Source: Woeseiaceae bacterium (GTDB taxonomy: Bacteria; Pseudomonadota; Gammaproteobacteria; Steroidobacterales; Woeseiaceae). Taken from it: a stretch of 64,000 bases of DNA. The stretch is taken from assembly GCA_028822065.1 (NCBI GenBank), contig JAPKEL010000004.1, positions 37,575-101,574 of the forward strand. The letters are read 5' to 3'. Position numbers and translations under genes: made by a program. This document shows positions 43,508 to 52,910 of this stretch, in pieces; the stretch's first letter is position 1, and every line of letters begins with the position of its first letter. The notes under the pieces were generated by a model that searched no databases, was not told where the DNA came from, and worked only from the letters and a program-made list of their open reading frames with translations.

Positions 43508-44287
43508 CTATGAGAGGATAATTATTGCTTCTAGAGCGGTCTCTATAGCACTATTTAGCCCTTTATCACACGCCTTAGAGTCAGGTTTAACATCGCCATC
43601 AGATATATTTTTAACAAAACCGTCGATACTAAATATACACCCTGCCCTAATATTATGTAATGCACCTAGTATAAGGATTGCTGCGGCTTCCATCTCAAAA
43701 GCCAAAACACCAGCAATTTGTGCGAGTCGAATATCATTCTCCAGTTCTGGACTGTTAAACGAATCTGAAGTATGAATCACGCCTAAATGCATAGTGGTTT
43801 GTTGTTTTTCGCCACATTTTTTTAAGGCATTTGTAACCACGAGGTCAGCAACTGCTGGATAATTTGATGGGAAGAATTTTTTTGTCAGGCCTTCATCCCT
43901 GACTGCAGCCGTACCAATCACATTATCTCCCGGCTTAACACTTTTGTTACATGAACCTGCCGTGCCCACACGAATTACATTTTTGCATCGATGCTTGCCA
44001 AGATCTTGTATTACCATTGCGGCGCTCGGACAACCAATACCAGTTGAGATGACCGAAACAGGTATACCCTTGTATTTACCTGTGTAGGAATGGAACTCCC
44101 TTTGGACCATCACCAATCTAGTATCAGTAAGCCATTCTGAAGCAATTTTAGCTGCTCTAGCAGGATCTCCAGGTACCAATACATTTGGCGCGATCTCTCC
44201 AGGAATGCATCGTAAAGCTCGATATTGAGCGCGAGCTGGGTCATTTGGATCCGGTAAATCTTTAGTCTCTGGCCATGCTTTTGTCAT
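43508..44287 (-). CDS. Nucleoside phosphorylase (NP-I family)
   Basis: A 259-residue hexameric-type nucleoside phosphorylase. The phosphate- and substrate-binding segments are VLVPGDPARAAKIA, ISTGIGCPSAAMVI, IRVGTAGSC and AFEMEAAAIL. The layout is close to uridine phosphorylase, but the neighbours suggest a deoxynucleoside by-product such as 5'-deoxyadenosine or methylthioadenosine as substrate, giving a (deoxy)ribose 1-phosphate for the isomerase encoded 28 bases upstream. Base specificity cannot be read safely. Confidence 0.83.
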   Translation of the reverse strand: MTKAWPETKDLPDPNDPARAQYRALRCIPGEIAPNVLVPGDPARAAKIASEWLTDTRLVMVQREFHSYTGKYKGIPVSVISTGIGCPSAAMVIQDLGKHRCKNVIRVGTAGSCNKSVKPGDNVIGTAAVRDEGLTKKFFPSNYPAVADLVVTNALKKCGEKQQTTMHLGVIHTSDSFNSPELENDIRLAQIAGVLAFEMEAAAILILGALHNIRAGCIFSIDGFVKNISDGDVKPDSKACDKGLNSAIETALEAIIILS

Positions 44288-44315
44288 AATATATTACTCA
44301 AGTATACGAAGTTCA

Positions 44316-45398
44316 TTATATTTGATTACTTAAAAATGACTTAGCATCGAAATAATTCTTTATTTTATTAGAATCAAATATTCCTCTATCAGTTATTATA
44401 GCGCTAACTAACTCAGGGGGGGTAATATCAAAGCATGGATATAAACCTAGCACGCCATCAGGGGCAAATTTTTTACCTTCTAAATGCAATAAATCAGCCC
44501 CAGAACGTTCTTCAATGATAACGCTATCACTGTTTATATTTTCCATATCGGGCCCAGATTGTCGCAAAACATAATAAGGTAAATTATTTGCATAAGCAGC
44601 CAGTGCATATTGGTATGTACCGACTTTATTTGCGATTGATCCATCCATACACACGGTATCAGCTGCTGTAATAAAAGCATCAATCTTTCCTCGCTTCATC
44701 AAAGATCCACCCATGCCATCCGAAATAACATAAGTATCAAAACCGAGCTCAGCAGCACACCATGAAGATAATTTTGTGCCCTGCAAATAAGGTCGAGTTT
44801 CACTGCAAATAATATTCAATTTGATACTCTTACGCTTAGCTTCCATCAAAAGGTACACATATGATCTATCAGGAAAGCAATGAGTTAATAGTGTGTCACC
44901 ATCATTTAGAAGCGTAAGTGCATATTGCGCTGTTCTTCTTGCCTGCATCGCTAAATCTGAAGCGATCAAATCTGTTAATTGTATTATCTGATCGGCTACA
45001 GTTAAATTATTCTTAATGGCATTTTTTGCTCGAAGCAAGCAAAGATCAAGAACTCTCGACAGCGCCAAACCTGTTGGCCTGGTTTTCTTTAGCCTTGATG
45101 CGGCATTGTAGATATCTTTAATTGAAGCGCCGGCAACTTGTGCAGATAGCGCTAATCCATAACCAGCAGCAATAGAGATAGAAAATGCCCCCTGAATAAC
45201 CATCTCCTCTATTGCTATTGCAACTTCCTCAAACGTATGGCAAAGAATATATTCCTGCGAGAATGGCAGTTTTCTTCTGTCTAGTATCTGTACGGTGCCG
45301 TCTTTCCAGGTCGCCATGCCTTTATGCTTAAGAAGTAATGGTAATTCCGATTCCTGATAAAAACCATCCAAACCTATAGATTCAACCTTAGATTGCAT
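44316..45398 (-). CDS. MtnA-like aldose-1-phosphate isomerase (methylthioribose-1-phosphate isomerase / eIF2B family)
   Basis: A 360-residue member of the MtnA/eIF2B-alpha fold. The catalytic cysteine lies in LLTHCFPDRSYVYLL and the aspartate in ITAADTVCMDG, with SETRPYLQGTKLSSW and ANKVGTYQYALAA as family marks. Typical MtnA reads THCNAGxLA, so HCFPDRSY points to a divergent subgroup. It would convert a 5-substituted ribose 1-phosphate to the ribulose form, between the phosphorylase and aldolase encoded downstream. No other methionine-salvage genes (mtnBCD, mtnK) are here, which favours a shunt role. Confidence 0.82.
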   Translation of the reverse strand: MQSKVESIGLDGFYQESELPLLLKHKGMATWKDGTVQILDRRKLPFSQEYILCHTFEEVAIAIEEMVIQGAFSISIAAGYGLALSAQVAGASIKDIYNAASRLKKTRPTGLALSRVLDLCLLRAKNAIKNNLTVADQIIQLTDLIASDLAMQARRTAQYALTLLNDGDTLLTHCFPDRSYVYLLMEAKRKSIKLNIICSETRPYLQGTKLSSWCAAELGFDTYVISDGMGGSLMKRGKIDAFITAADTVCMDGSIANKVGTYQYALAAYANNLPYYVLRQSGPDMENINSDSVIIEERSGADLLHLEGKKFAPDGVLGLYPCFDITPPELVSAIITDRGIFDSNKIKNYFDAKSFLSNQI

Positions 45399-45435
45399 AA
45401 TTAAAAAAGATCACTTATTGAAAAGGTTTAAATCA

Positions 45436-46683
45436 TCATTCATGGAGCACTTGCGTTCTTAGATTATCCTTTTTCAATAAAATGAGGCTTATAAAAAAGA
45501 TGCTCAACCCTACATATAATATAAATAACTGAGACACGAGAAGCTCAAGATTCATAACTGGTGAAAGAGTCATTAAAGAAAAAAGCAAAATAGAGGAAAT
45601 TAAAAAAGATTTACAAGTAAACCATCCATTTTGAAGCAACATCCCAGTAAAGGTTGAGCACATGATAGTAATAACTGCAAATAATAGAGTATCGGTTCTG
45701 GTTTGTTGATTTAACGTTAAAATAATAATGACGGAGGCAGCCATCAACATAAATAATTGAAATAAGGCAAAATACTGAATAGGTGATGTCAGGATAGGGT
45801 TATACTTATCGGGTCGTGCGGATACTTTGACCGGAGAAGCTCTATTTGCCAGATCATCTGGTTTCCAGTTAGTTTTAGAGTACCAAATTTTAAATTTATC
45901 GGATGTCTTCTTAGTCTCCAAAGTATCTTTCAGCATTTGATAAAAAACCTGCATATTAGCCCATATGGGATTCCAGCTCTTAAGTTCAGAAACTGTCCCA
46001 TAAATGGGCTTTATTGAGCTTACCTCTGCAATATAAGTACCAAAAAATCTATCCCAGATAATGAATACGCCTCCATAATTAGCATCAATATACTCTTTAT
46101 TTTTAGCGTGATGTACCCCATGATTCATGGGTGTCACGAATACCTTCTCCATCCAGCCCAAATGACCAATATGCCTTGTATGCACCCAAAATTGATAGAT
46201 TAAATTAATACCCGCTACAGAAACAAACACCTCTCCCGGTATTCCGATAATGATCATGGGTAAAAAGAAAATCCATTTCCAAATAAAACCTGTACTGGTT
46301 TGTCTCAGGGCTGTTGCTAGATTAAAATCTTCACCGTGATGATGAACGACATGAGTTGCCCATAAAACTCTTATTTCGTGATGCAGGCGATGCATCCAGT
46401 AATAAAAAAAATCATATAATACAAAAGCGACCAGCCATGTAATAATTTCATTATTTGGCATTAAGTTAATATGAAATTTATCAGCAAAATAAATAAAGAT
46501 CGCGCCTTGGAACCCAAGATTAAGGATGACCGGGAAGCGACTGATCAAGCCTATAGTTATACTGGTAAATGCATCATTAATACGATACGTATTTTTCTTT
46601 TTTACTATCCCGTATACCAGCTCAACTGCGATCATTAAGAAAAATACAGGTATTGCTAAAAATATAATTAATGATTTATCCAT
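45436..46683 (-). CDS. Sterol-desaturase / fatty-acid-hydroxylase family membrane protein
   Basis: A 415-residue integral-membrane di-iron oxygenase. The histidine boxes are HRLHH, HVVHHHGEDFN, then HTRHIGH and HGVHHAKN. The N-terminal catalytic part is followed by four more hydrophobic helices (about residues 290-405), a layout reminiscent of alkylglycerol-monooxygenase-type members. It might act on sterol-like, ether or fatty lipids. It ends 37 bases before the MtnA-like gene and starts 18 bases after an exported hydrolase gene, but no pathway link is evident. Confidence 0.82.
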   Translation of the reverse strand: MDKSLIIFLAIPVFFLMIAVELVYGIVKKKNTYRINDAFTSITIGLISRFPVILNLGFQGAIFIYFADKFHINLMPNNEIITWLVAFVLYDFFYYWMHRLHHEIRVLWATHVVHHHGEDFNLATALRQTSTGFIWKWIFFLPMIIIGIPGEVFVSVAGINLIYQFWVHTRHIGHLGWMEKVFVTPMNHGVHHAKNKEYIDANYGGVFIIWDRFFGTYIAEVSSIKPIYGTVSELKSWNPIWANMQVFYQMLKDTLETKKTSDKFKIWYSKTNWKPDDLANRASPVKVSARPDKYNPILTSPIQYFALFQLFMLMAASVIIILTLNQQTRTDTLLFAVITIMCSTFTGMLLQNGWFTCKSFLISSILLFSLMTLSPVMNLELLVSQLFILYVGLSIFFISLILLKKDNLRTQVLHE

Positions 46684-46701
46684 TCAAATTACTCTCACCA
46701 A

Positions 46702-47514
46702 TCAGATAGAAAGACTGTTTTTTAAAAATAACTTCAAACGAAGCCAGGCATCCATCGCTGGCGACGAATTAACCTTAGGGTCCCGGTCAACATGAAGCCA
46801 AAATCCATGGCTCACTTCATCATATATGTGAATATCATTACTAATACCTGCTGCATCTAGGGTTTTTACAAACTGCTCTACATCTTCAACAGGGATACCT
46901 CGATCATTTCTAGCAAAGGTACCATAAAAACCATGCTCCACATGACTTAGCCGCTCAGGATCATCCAATAATCTACCATAAAATATAGCTGTACCATCAT
47001 GGTGCTCACCACCCAACGCGAAAGATAGCGCTACCCCGCCACCATAACACCAGCCAATAGTTGCCACCTTGCCGCTACTATCATCTCTTGCTTTAAGCAT
47101 CTGAACAGCAGCATTTAAATTCGCTATGAGAATATCCGGTTGAGCTAATGTTTCTTGAACAAGCTGCATATTTTCTTCTCGATTACTACCGATTCTCCCA
47201 TTGTATAAATCTGCAGCAAGAGCAATGTACCCTTCTTTCGCAAATGAATCAGCAGTCTCCTTGACCCTTTGCGCCAATCCATTCCATTCATGTATCAAGA
47301 TCACCGATGGATGCGGTCCTGGCCCGTCTGGTAATGAAAGGTAGCCTCGCGTTAATTCATTTGCTTCGAAATAACTAACCATCTCACCCAGAAGCGGCGG
47401 TGCATCACCGGTAATAGATAAAGGTAACGCAATACTCTCATTTTCATTTGAAAAGCAGGTTCCGATAAATGCGAATAATAATAAAGCTAGATAAGGTGTT
47501 TTCATTACTTTCAA
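46702..47514 (-). CDS. Exported dienelactone hydrolase family protein
   Basis: A 270-residue alpha/beta hydrolase with a signal peptide (MKTPYLALLLFAFIGTCFS). The catalytic Cys is in IGWCYGGGVAL, the His in EVSHGFW and the motif HEWNGL lies upstream. I prefer the TTG at 47514, which has GGAGG 5 bases ahead; the ATG at 47505 is 14 bases from it. Its export separates it from the cytosolic paralogue at 40420. Substrate unknown. Confidence 0.78.
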   Translation of the reverse strand: MKVMKTPYLALLLFAFIGTCFSNENESIALPLSITGDAPPLLGEMVSYFEANELTRGYLSLPDGPGPHPSVILIHEWNGLAQRVKETADSFAKEGYIALAADLYNGRIGSNREENMQLVQETLAQPDILIANLNAAVQMLKARDDSSGKVATIGWCYGGGVALSFALGGEHHDGTAIFYGRLLDDPERLSHVEHGFYGTFARNDRGIPVEDVEQFVKTLDAAGISNDIHIYDEVSHGFWLHVDRDPKVNSSPAMDAWLRLKLFLKNSLSI

Positions 47515-47892
47515 ATGATCCTCCAATAGTTATTTATTACTACGTTATACCCTCAAAAAAAATTTCTGTAAATTAATTTAAATCCCTAAAAAAAATTACT
47601 GCCCAAAATATTGAAAACTTCGAAAGTCTAATTGAAGGCAAAACGAACAATCTAGAAATTTTTTATTTACCAGTAAGAATCTCTATACTTTTATTTAAAA
47701 AAATATTTTCAAGCTATTTAGCTTAGTGCAATAAAAATGATGTTTGTTTTTCATGCGCACTAAAACAAATGATAAATATCGCGCTAGTAAAGAAAACGCC
47801 TAATAACAATGCCGGTCAAATTAGTTATTCTGATCAGCCTCAGAGGCATTTCCGCAGTTTTTATTGAGTTTTTTGGCTCAATCAATGAATTG
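47515..47892. other. Gene-free AT-rich spacer between an exported hydrolase and tRNA-Arg
   Basis: About 380 bases in which I find no coding potential. It holds a short palindrome (GCCTC A GAGGC at 47837-47847) and a 6-bp inverted repeat, ATTGAG to CTCAAT (47863-47882), with an 8-base loop and no T-run on the tRNA strand, so it is not a good terminator. Confidence 0.6.
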
Positions 47893-47969
47893 TGGTGTCC
47901 CGAAGAGGATTCGAACCTCTGACCCCAAGGTTAGGAACCTTGTGCTCTATCCAACTGAGCTACCGAGAC
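47893..47969 (-). tRNA. tRNA-Arg (anticodon CCU)
   Basis: Read on the minus strand, a 77-base cloverleaf: acceptor GTCTCGG pairing with the 3' side before ACCA, D-loop AGCTCAGTTGGATAGAGC, anticodon loop TTCCTAA (CCT) in the stem CAAGG/CCTTG, and T-arm AGAGGTTCGAATCCTCT. The CCA end is encoded. It reads AGG codons. Confidence 0.96.
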
Positions 47970-48059
47970 ATATAATAATTGTGAACTCATTAAATTATAC
48001 TGCTTATTAAAAATATTTCGCTTATTATATTAACCAAAACTAATAATGAATATTAATCT

Positions 48060-48515
48060 ATGTCAAAAATTATAAGAGCAGCCAAACCAGAAGACATTGC
48101 AGTCATCGCTGCAAACAACATTGCCATGGCAATGGAAACTGAAAAAAAAACTCTCGATGAAAACATTATAACGTCGGGCGTAACCTCGATCATTAATGAC
48201 CGTAACAAAGGAATTTATTGGGTTATGGAAATTAATGAAAAGCTAGCTGGCCAGCTCATGATTACTTATGAGTGGAGCGACTGGAGAAATGGAACTATGT
48301 GGTGGATACAAAGTGTCTTTGTATCTGAAAAATATCGCAGACAAGGAGTTTATTCAGCACTTTATCAAAATCTTGTTAACCTGGCTAAAAGTGACAATGA
48401 TTGCTGCGGTATAAGACTTTATGTTGAAAAACAAAATGCTCGTGCCATCGAAACTTACTCAAAACTTGGCATGCAAAACGCTGGTTACGAGATAATGGAA
48501 TTCAGCAAGAAATAA
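48060..48515 (+). CDS. GNAT-family N-acetyltransferase
   Basis: A 151-residue acyltransferase. The acetyl-CoA-binding loop is VSEKYRRQGVYSALYQNL (QGVY in place of the common RGxG/A), followed by LYVEKQNARAIETYSKLGM, a standard GNAT ending. It would transfer an acetyl group to an amine of unknown identity. It lies alone between tRNA-Arg and the convergent phosphatase gene (14 bases). Confidence 0.85.
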   Translation: MSKIIRAAKPEDIAVIAANNIAMAMETEKKTLDENIITSGVTSIINDRNKGIYWVMEINEKLAGQLMITYEWSDWRNGTMWWIQSVFVSEKYRRQGVYSALYQNLVNLAKSDNDCCGIRLYVEKQNARAIETYSKLGMQNAGYEIMEFSKK

Positions 48516-48529
48516 GGAATTCTCACCAC

Positions 48530-49147
48530 CTAATCTTCGCTTTCTTTAATCGCTCTTATTGATTCATCTGGGTCATATGGCTCGCCGTAGCGCAATCTTA
48601 TTGTTTTTGTTTTACCAAACCAAGGAATTGAGACTATATAAATATTATCGTACTCATTATCTGCTATTTCTGGTACTGATTTGCTTGCACCAAGCTCCGC
48701 CATTAATCCTGCCAAAGTGTCACTATGGCCAGCTACCAGAATAATTTTGCCTTTATAATTGTCTAATATTTGGTCTAAGACCTGTTCGTATTCATTTTTA
48801 TTATATTCGTGGATCTGCAGATCAAGCACTTCAGCTAAGGGTCTAACAGTTTCTATATTTCTCTTGAAAGACGTGGAATAAATTGCATCGATTCCAGCTA
48901 CGACATCTGCACCTTGCATTTGCCTAGTTAGTTCAAAAACACGTCTTTCACCGGCCTCAGTGAGGCCAGGATCATCACTTACCGTAAGATCTTTTTCTGC
49001 ATGCCTTACGAAAATAATAGTCGTTGTCGCCTGCGACTCAAAGAACCAGGCCAATCCAACAGCAATCGCGACATACAGTAAAGCCACTTGAAGTCGCCTT
49101 CGGCGTCGCTTCTTTCTTCGTAAATCGTGTGATTGGTTATTTTCCAT
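48530..49147 (-). CDS. Histidine-phosphatase-superfamily protein, membrane-anchored
   Basis: A 205-residue protein. A very basic start (RRKKRRRRRLQ) precedes one hydrophobic helix (about 21-36), so it is a signal-anchored protein. The phosphohistidine motif FVRHAEKD follows, and the second histidine is in VAGHSDTL. This branch-2-like family removes phosphate from small molecules or lipid phosphates. The substrate is not known. It is followed on the other strand by GNAT and preceded by a small membrane protein gene. Confidence 0.78.
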   Translation of the reverse strand: MENNQSHDLRRKKRRRRRLQVALLYVAIAVGLAWFFESQATTTIIFVRHAEKDLTVSDDPGLTEAGERRVFELTRQMQGADVVAGIDAIYSTSFKRNIETVRPLAEVLDLQIHEYNKNEYEQVLDQILDNYKGKIILVAGHSDTLAGLMAELGASKSVPEIADNEYDNIYIVSIPWFGKTKTIRLRYGEPYDPDESIRAIKESED

Positions 49148-49190
49148 AATTTAAAAATTCTTATTTCTGAATATAAATCTAATTTAACTC

Positions 49191-49481
49191 TTAAGATTCT
49201 TTATCCTTAATTTCACGGTATTCGCCCTCAAGAATATCGGTACCATTTTTATTGCTACTTTCGCTCTTTGGTGTCGCCTCATTAAACTGACCAAGTTTTC
49301 TCTTTAACCACCAAAATCGAATTGCGACTACCGATGAAACAAGCAATATAAAGCCGCCCAGAATAAAAAATGCGATTACACCAAGGAAAGCAAAAACACT
49401 GAGAGTAATGATACCAACTAACCCCATCACGATCTTAGTCAATGGGCTTTGATTATATGATTGTCCATTTATTTTAATCAT
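49191..49481 (-). CDS. Unknown small membrane protein
   Basis: A 96-residue protein with two closely spaced hydrophobic stretches (about residues 13-60, VMGLVGIITLSVFAFLGVI then FFILGGFILLVSSVVAI), which would form a hairpin. A polar tail ends LEGEYREIKDKES. I do not recognise it. The tail resembles the DxLEGEY-type ending of small envelope proteins. It lies 43 bases upstream of the phosphatase gene on the same strand. Confidence 0.6.
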   Translation of the reverse strand: MIKINGQSYNQSPLTKIVMGLVGIITLSVFAFLGVIAFFILGGFILLVSSVVAIRFWWLKRKLGQFNEATPKSESSNKNGTDILEGEYREIKDKES

Positions 49482-49591
49482 GATTTATTTTAGATTAATC
49501 TGGCATTAGACACTAGATATATCATGCAATTACCTTTGATCTTGTTTTTATCGTATCCTATTCAATAGACATTATATGGAGGCTTTAATTC

Positions 49592-52500
49592 ATGTTTTCA
49601 AGAAACAAAAAAAATACTAGCGTAATTTTCACCCTAATTCCTGTCTTATTCACTCTTATTTGGAGCTCAACGACAGTATCTAAAGAAGTTAATAGTCTCC
49701 TTGATACCAGTGATTTAAGTTGGCGATCAATAGGTCCTTATAGGGGCGGTAGAGTTACGACTGTTACTGGAATTGATGATAATCCGATGCTTTACTATAT
49801 GGGTGCAACTGGAGGAGGAGTATGGAAAACATTGAATGCTGGCGCTACATGGGAAAATATTTCTGATGGCTTTTTCGATGTTGGCACTATTGGAGCCATC
49901 GCTGTTGCCAATTCAGACAATAATGTTATTTATGTAGGCACTGGAGAGTCTCCTATTAGAGGGGTCACTACTAGCGAGGGAGTTGGTGTCTATAAATCGA
50001 CAAATAGCGGTAAAACCTGGGCATATGTCGGCCTTAAAAACGCCGGGCAAATTTCAAGAATAAAAGTCCACCCAAATAACCCTGATATTGCCTATGTTGC
50101 CGTTCAAGGAAAAATGTGGACACCAAATGAGGAGCGTGGCGTATATAAAACCACAGACGGAGGAAAGACTTGGGTTCTCAGTTTGAAAATTAATAAAGAT
50201 ACAGGCGCATCAGACTTAAAAATGGATCCCACTAACCCGAGGATTCTTTATGCGGCGATGTGGCATCATGGTCGCAAGCCATGGTATATCAAATCAGGAG
50301 GTGCTGGTGGAGGTATATATAAATCAATCGACTCAGGCGATACCTGGAAAAAACTCACCAAAGGACTTCCTGATCTTGTGGGCAAGATTGGCATTGATGT
50401 TGCTGCCAGTAATCCAAGTCGCCTATACGCCATCATAGAAGCTGAAATAGGAAAAGGCGGTCTTTACAGAAGTGATGATGCAGGAGAAAACTGGGATTTA
50501 ATTGATAATCATCGTGTGCTTCATTCACGTGCTTGGTATTACAATCATATTACTGCAGACCCTCAGGATGAGGATACCGTCTGGGTACTCAATGTGCCGT
50601 TAATGAAATCTATCGATGCCGGTAAAACTTGGGAAAAGATTTCTACACCTCATGGAGATCATCATGATCATTGGATCAATCCACACAACAATCTTAATAT
50701 GATCAACGGAAATGATGGGGGAGCTACCATTACTTTTGATGGAGGTAAAACATGGTCCAGTATAATGAATCAACCCACCGCACAATTCTATCGAGTCACA
50801 ACAGACAACCTCTTTCCTTATCGTATTTATGCAGGTCAACAAGATAATTCAACAGTCGCTATAGCGAGTCAATCATTCCAAGGTGGTATTGGTGTCGATG
50901 ATTATTTTTCTGTTGGTGGAGGTGAAAGTGCCCATATAGCCTTGAACCCAGATGACCCTAAATTAATCTATGCAACCACCATCAATGGGACATTAACTGA
51001 GTTTGACGGTACCACTAAAATCGTGAGATCCATCATCCCCTACCCTGAAGTGGTATATGGTAAAGATGCAAAAGATCTGAAGTACAGAGCAAATTGGAAT
51101 CCTCCAGTTGAATTATCGCCTCATGATAATTCAACCATCTATTATGGAACTCAGGTACTTTTAAAAAGCTCTGATCGAGGTTTGACTTGGGAAGAAATCA
51201 GCCCTGATCTAACTCGTGATCAAGAGAATCGTCAGGGGAGAAATGGCGGTCCACTCACGCCAGAAAATGTGGGGGCAGAGTTTTATAATACAATTTTTTA
51301 TGTCGTAGAATCAGCTCTAAAAAAAGATATCATATGGGTAGGAAGTGATGATGGCTTAATACACATCACCAAAGATGGCGGTAAAAATTGGCAGAATATT
51401 TCTCCCAAACACCCCACTGAAGCCATGATCAATGCAATCGAACTAAGTCCTCATGAAGATGGGGTAGCTTTTGCAGCGGTCACTGGTTATAAGCTGGGTG
51501 ACAATAAGCCATATATCTACAAAACAACTAATTATGGCAAGACTTGGGAAAGGATAGATCGCGGACTACCAGAAGTAGCTTTTGTACGTGTCGTACGTGA
51601 AGATCCTAAAGTGCCAGGACTATTGTATGCGGGGACTGAAAGAGGGATTTATTTCTCGATTAATAACGGTAAAGCATGGCACTCATTGCAAGCTAATCTT
51701 CCTAAGATACCGGTGACAGACCTCAGGATAAAGCAAGATAATCTAATCGTCGCGACACAAGGTAGAGCATTTTGGGTGCTCGATGATTTATTTGTGATAC
51801 GGCAATACCATGAAGATATTGAGCAGAAAAATATGCATTTATTTCGACCTGATATAACGCATATGCTGCCAAGATCAAGAGGTGCAACTAATATCGAAGG
51901 AAAAAATCCATCGCGTGGCGTGCCGCTCTATTATTTTCTTAATAACAACCAAGATGACAAAGAACTCATCATTGATATTAGAAATGATAAGAATGAGTTA
52001 ATTAAGCATTTTTCAAGCAAAGAATCAGAGCATGATAAATGCATAATTAAGAATATGGATCCACGCAGTCCATTTGTAGTTGATTACCCAAAAAAATCAT
52101 TCGGACTCAATATTTGGCGATGGGATATGAGGTCAGAGAATATGCAATGTGTCGAAGGTATAGCATTATTTGCCGGTTACCAAGGGCCTAGGGTTAGTCC
52201 GGGAACATACAAAGCCACAATTAAACATGGTGATCAGCAAAATTCAGTATTTTTTGAAATTCAAACTGACCCTAGAGTTAATCTAAAAAAAGATGATATT
52301 GATGCATGGTCCAGTCAACTAGATGCAATCAATAACACATTAAATACGATGCTCCAGCAGACCTATAAAATTAGAATAATCAAACAACAGATTGAAGATC
52401 TAATGCATCAACATCAAAACGAAACTAGGCTGCAAGCGATGTCATCAAATGCCATCAGCGCTATTGATGAATGGCAATCTAAGGTCACTCAAATTAAACA

Positions 52501-52747
52501 TGAGACACTCGAGGATGAGGATGCATGGGAAACTATGCTTGCCGGTCAGCTACGTTACCTTATGGATGTTGTCGACAGATCAGGACCACCTGTGACGGAT
52601 GGCTCTAGGATAAGATTAAATGACCTAAGCCAAATATGGAGAACTCTTCAATCGGAATATACGACGATTATGGACAATGAAGTCGAATTGATAAATGATT
52701 GGGCAAAAGAAAAAAATATAACTCATATAAGTGGCGTTGATAATTAA
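49592..52747 (+). CDS. Exported multi-Asp-box (VPS10/BNR) beta-propeller protein
   Basis: A 1051-residue secreted protein with a signal peptide and an N-terminal LSWRSIGPYRGGRV motif. At least 11 Asp-box/BNR motifs follow (for example NAGATWENIS, NSGKTWAYVG, DGGKTWVLSL, DSGDTWKKLT, DAGKTWEKIS, DRGLTWEEIS, DGGKNWQNIS). These form the blades of one or two propellers across residues 30-730. The last 300 residues hold a beta-sandwich and a helical region. Such proteins are often called glycosyl hydrolase or sortilin-like, but no catalytic residues can be pointed to. GGAGG lies 10 bases before the ATG. Confidence 0.75.
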   Translation: MFSRNKKNTSVIFTLIPVLFTLIWSSTTVSKEVNSLLDTSDLSWRSIGPYRGGRVTTVTGIDDNPMLYYMGATGGGVWKTLNAGATWENISDGFFDVGTIGAIAVANSDNNVIYVGTGESPIRGVTTSEGVGVYKSTNSGKTWAYVGLKNAGQISRIKVHPNNPDIAYVAVQGKMWTPNEERGVYKTTDGGKTWVLSLKINKDTGASDLKMDPTNPRILYAAMWHHGRKPWYIKSGGAGGGIYKSIDSGDTWKKLTKGLPDLVGKIGIDVAASNPSRLYAIIEAEIGKGGLYRSDDAGENWDLIDNHRVLHSRAWYYNHITADPQDEDTVWVLNVPLMKSIDAGKTWEKISTPHGDHHDHWINPHNNLNMINGNDGGATITFDGGKTWSSIMNQPTAQFYRVTTDNLFPYRIYAGQQDNSTVAIASQSFQGGIGVDDYFSVGGGESAHIALNPDDPKLIYATTINGTLTEFDGTTKIVRSIIPYPEVVYGKDAKDLKYRANWNPPVELSPHDNSTIYYGTQVLLKSSDRGLTWEEISPDLTRDQENRQGRNGGPLTPENVGAEFYNTIFYVVESALKKDIIWVGSDDGLIHITKDGGKNWQNISPKHPTEAMINAIELSPHEDGVAFAAVTGYKLGDNKPYIYKTTNYGKTWERIDRGLPEVAFVRVVREDPKVPGLLYAGTERGIYFSINNGKAWHSLQANLPKIPVTDLRIKQDNLIVATQGRAFWVLDDLFVIRQYHEDIEQKNMHLFRPDITHMLPRSRGATNIEGKNPSRGVPLYYFLNNNQDDKELIIDIRNDKNELIKHFSSKESEHDKCIIKNMDPRSPFVVDYPKKSFGLNIWRWDMRSENMQCVEGIALFAGYQGPRVSPGTYKATIKHGDQQNSVFFEIQTDPRVNLKKDDIDAWSSQLDAINNTLNTMLQQTYKIRIIKQQIEDLMHQHQNETRLQAMSSNAISAIDEWQSKVTQIKHETLEDEDAWETMLAGQLRYLMDVVDRSGPPVTDGSRIRLNDLSQIWRTLQSEYTTIMDNEVELINDWAKEKNITHISGVDN

Positions 52748-52896
52748 ATGATGCTGTAAGATTTAATGAGAGTATTCATAAGAATCGTCAAGAGCGGGCT
52801 CCTGGCGAACATCATTCATTCAGCGCGTCCGGTTACGAGAAAGATGTCATTAATCTATATTTAAAATGGTATAATAAATACGATAATAAACAATAG
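52748..52896 (+). other. Possible 3' relic of an unidentified gene
   Basis: In the short gap after the Asp-box gene, one plus-strand frame is open for 49 codons and ends at TAG 52894-52896. It reads NRQERAPGEHHSFSASGYEK and on to INLYLKWYNKYDNKQ. This looks like natural protein sequence, yet it has no start codon in frame. It may be the tail of a deleted gene. I cannot name a family, so treat it as a weak call. Confidence 0.25.
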
Positions 52897-52910
52897 TTTA
52901 TTAAATTTTA

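Noticed and set aside
40420..47514. Dienelactone hydrolases as evidence of a chlorocatechol pathway
   Set aside because: Neither copy is near muconate cycloisomerase or catechol dioxygenase genes, and one is exported; they are generic family members.
47863..47882. Inverted repeat ATTGAG to CTCAAT downstream of tRNA-Arg as a terminator
   Set aside because: The stem is only 6 bp with an 8-base loop, and no T-run follows on the tRNA strand.
47893..47969. tRNA-Arg as an attachment site for an integrated element
   Set aside because: No partial duplicate of the tRNA 3' end and no integrase gene were seen in the window; the same holds for tRNA-Ser.
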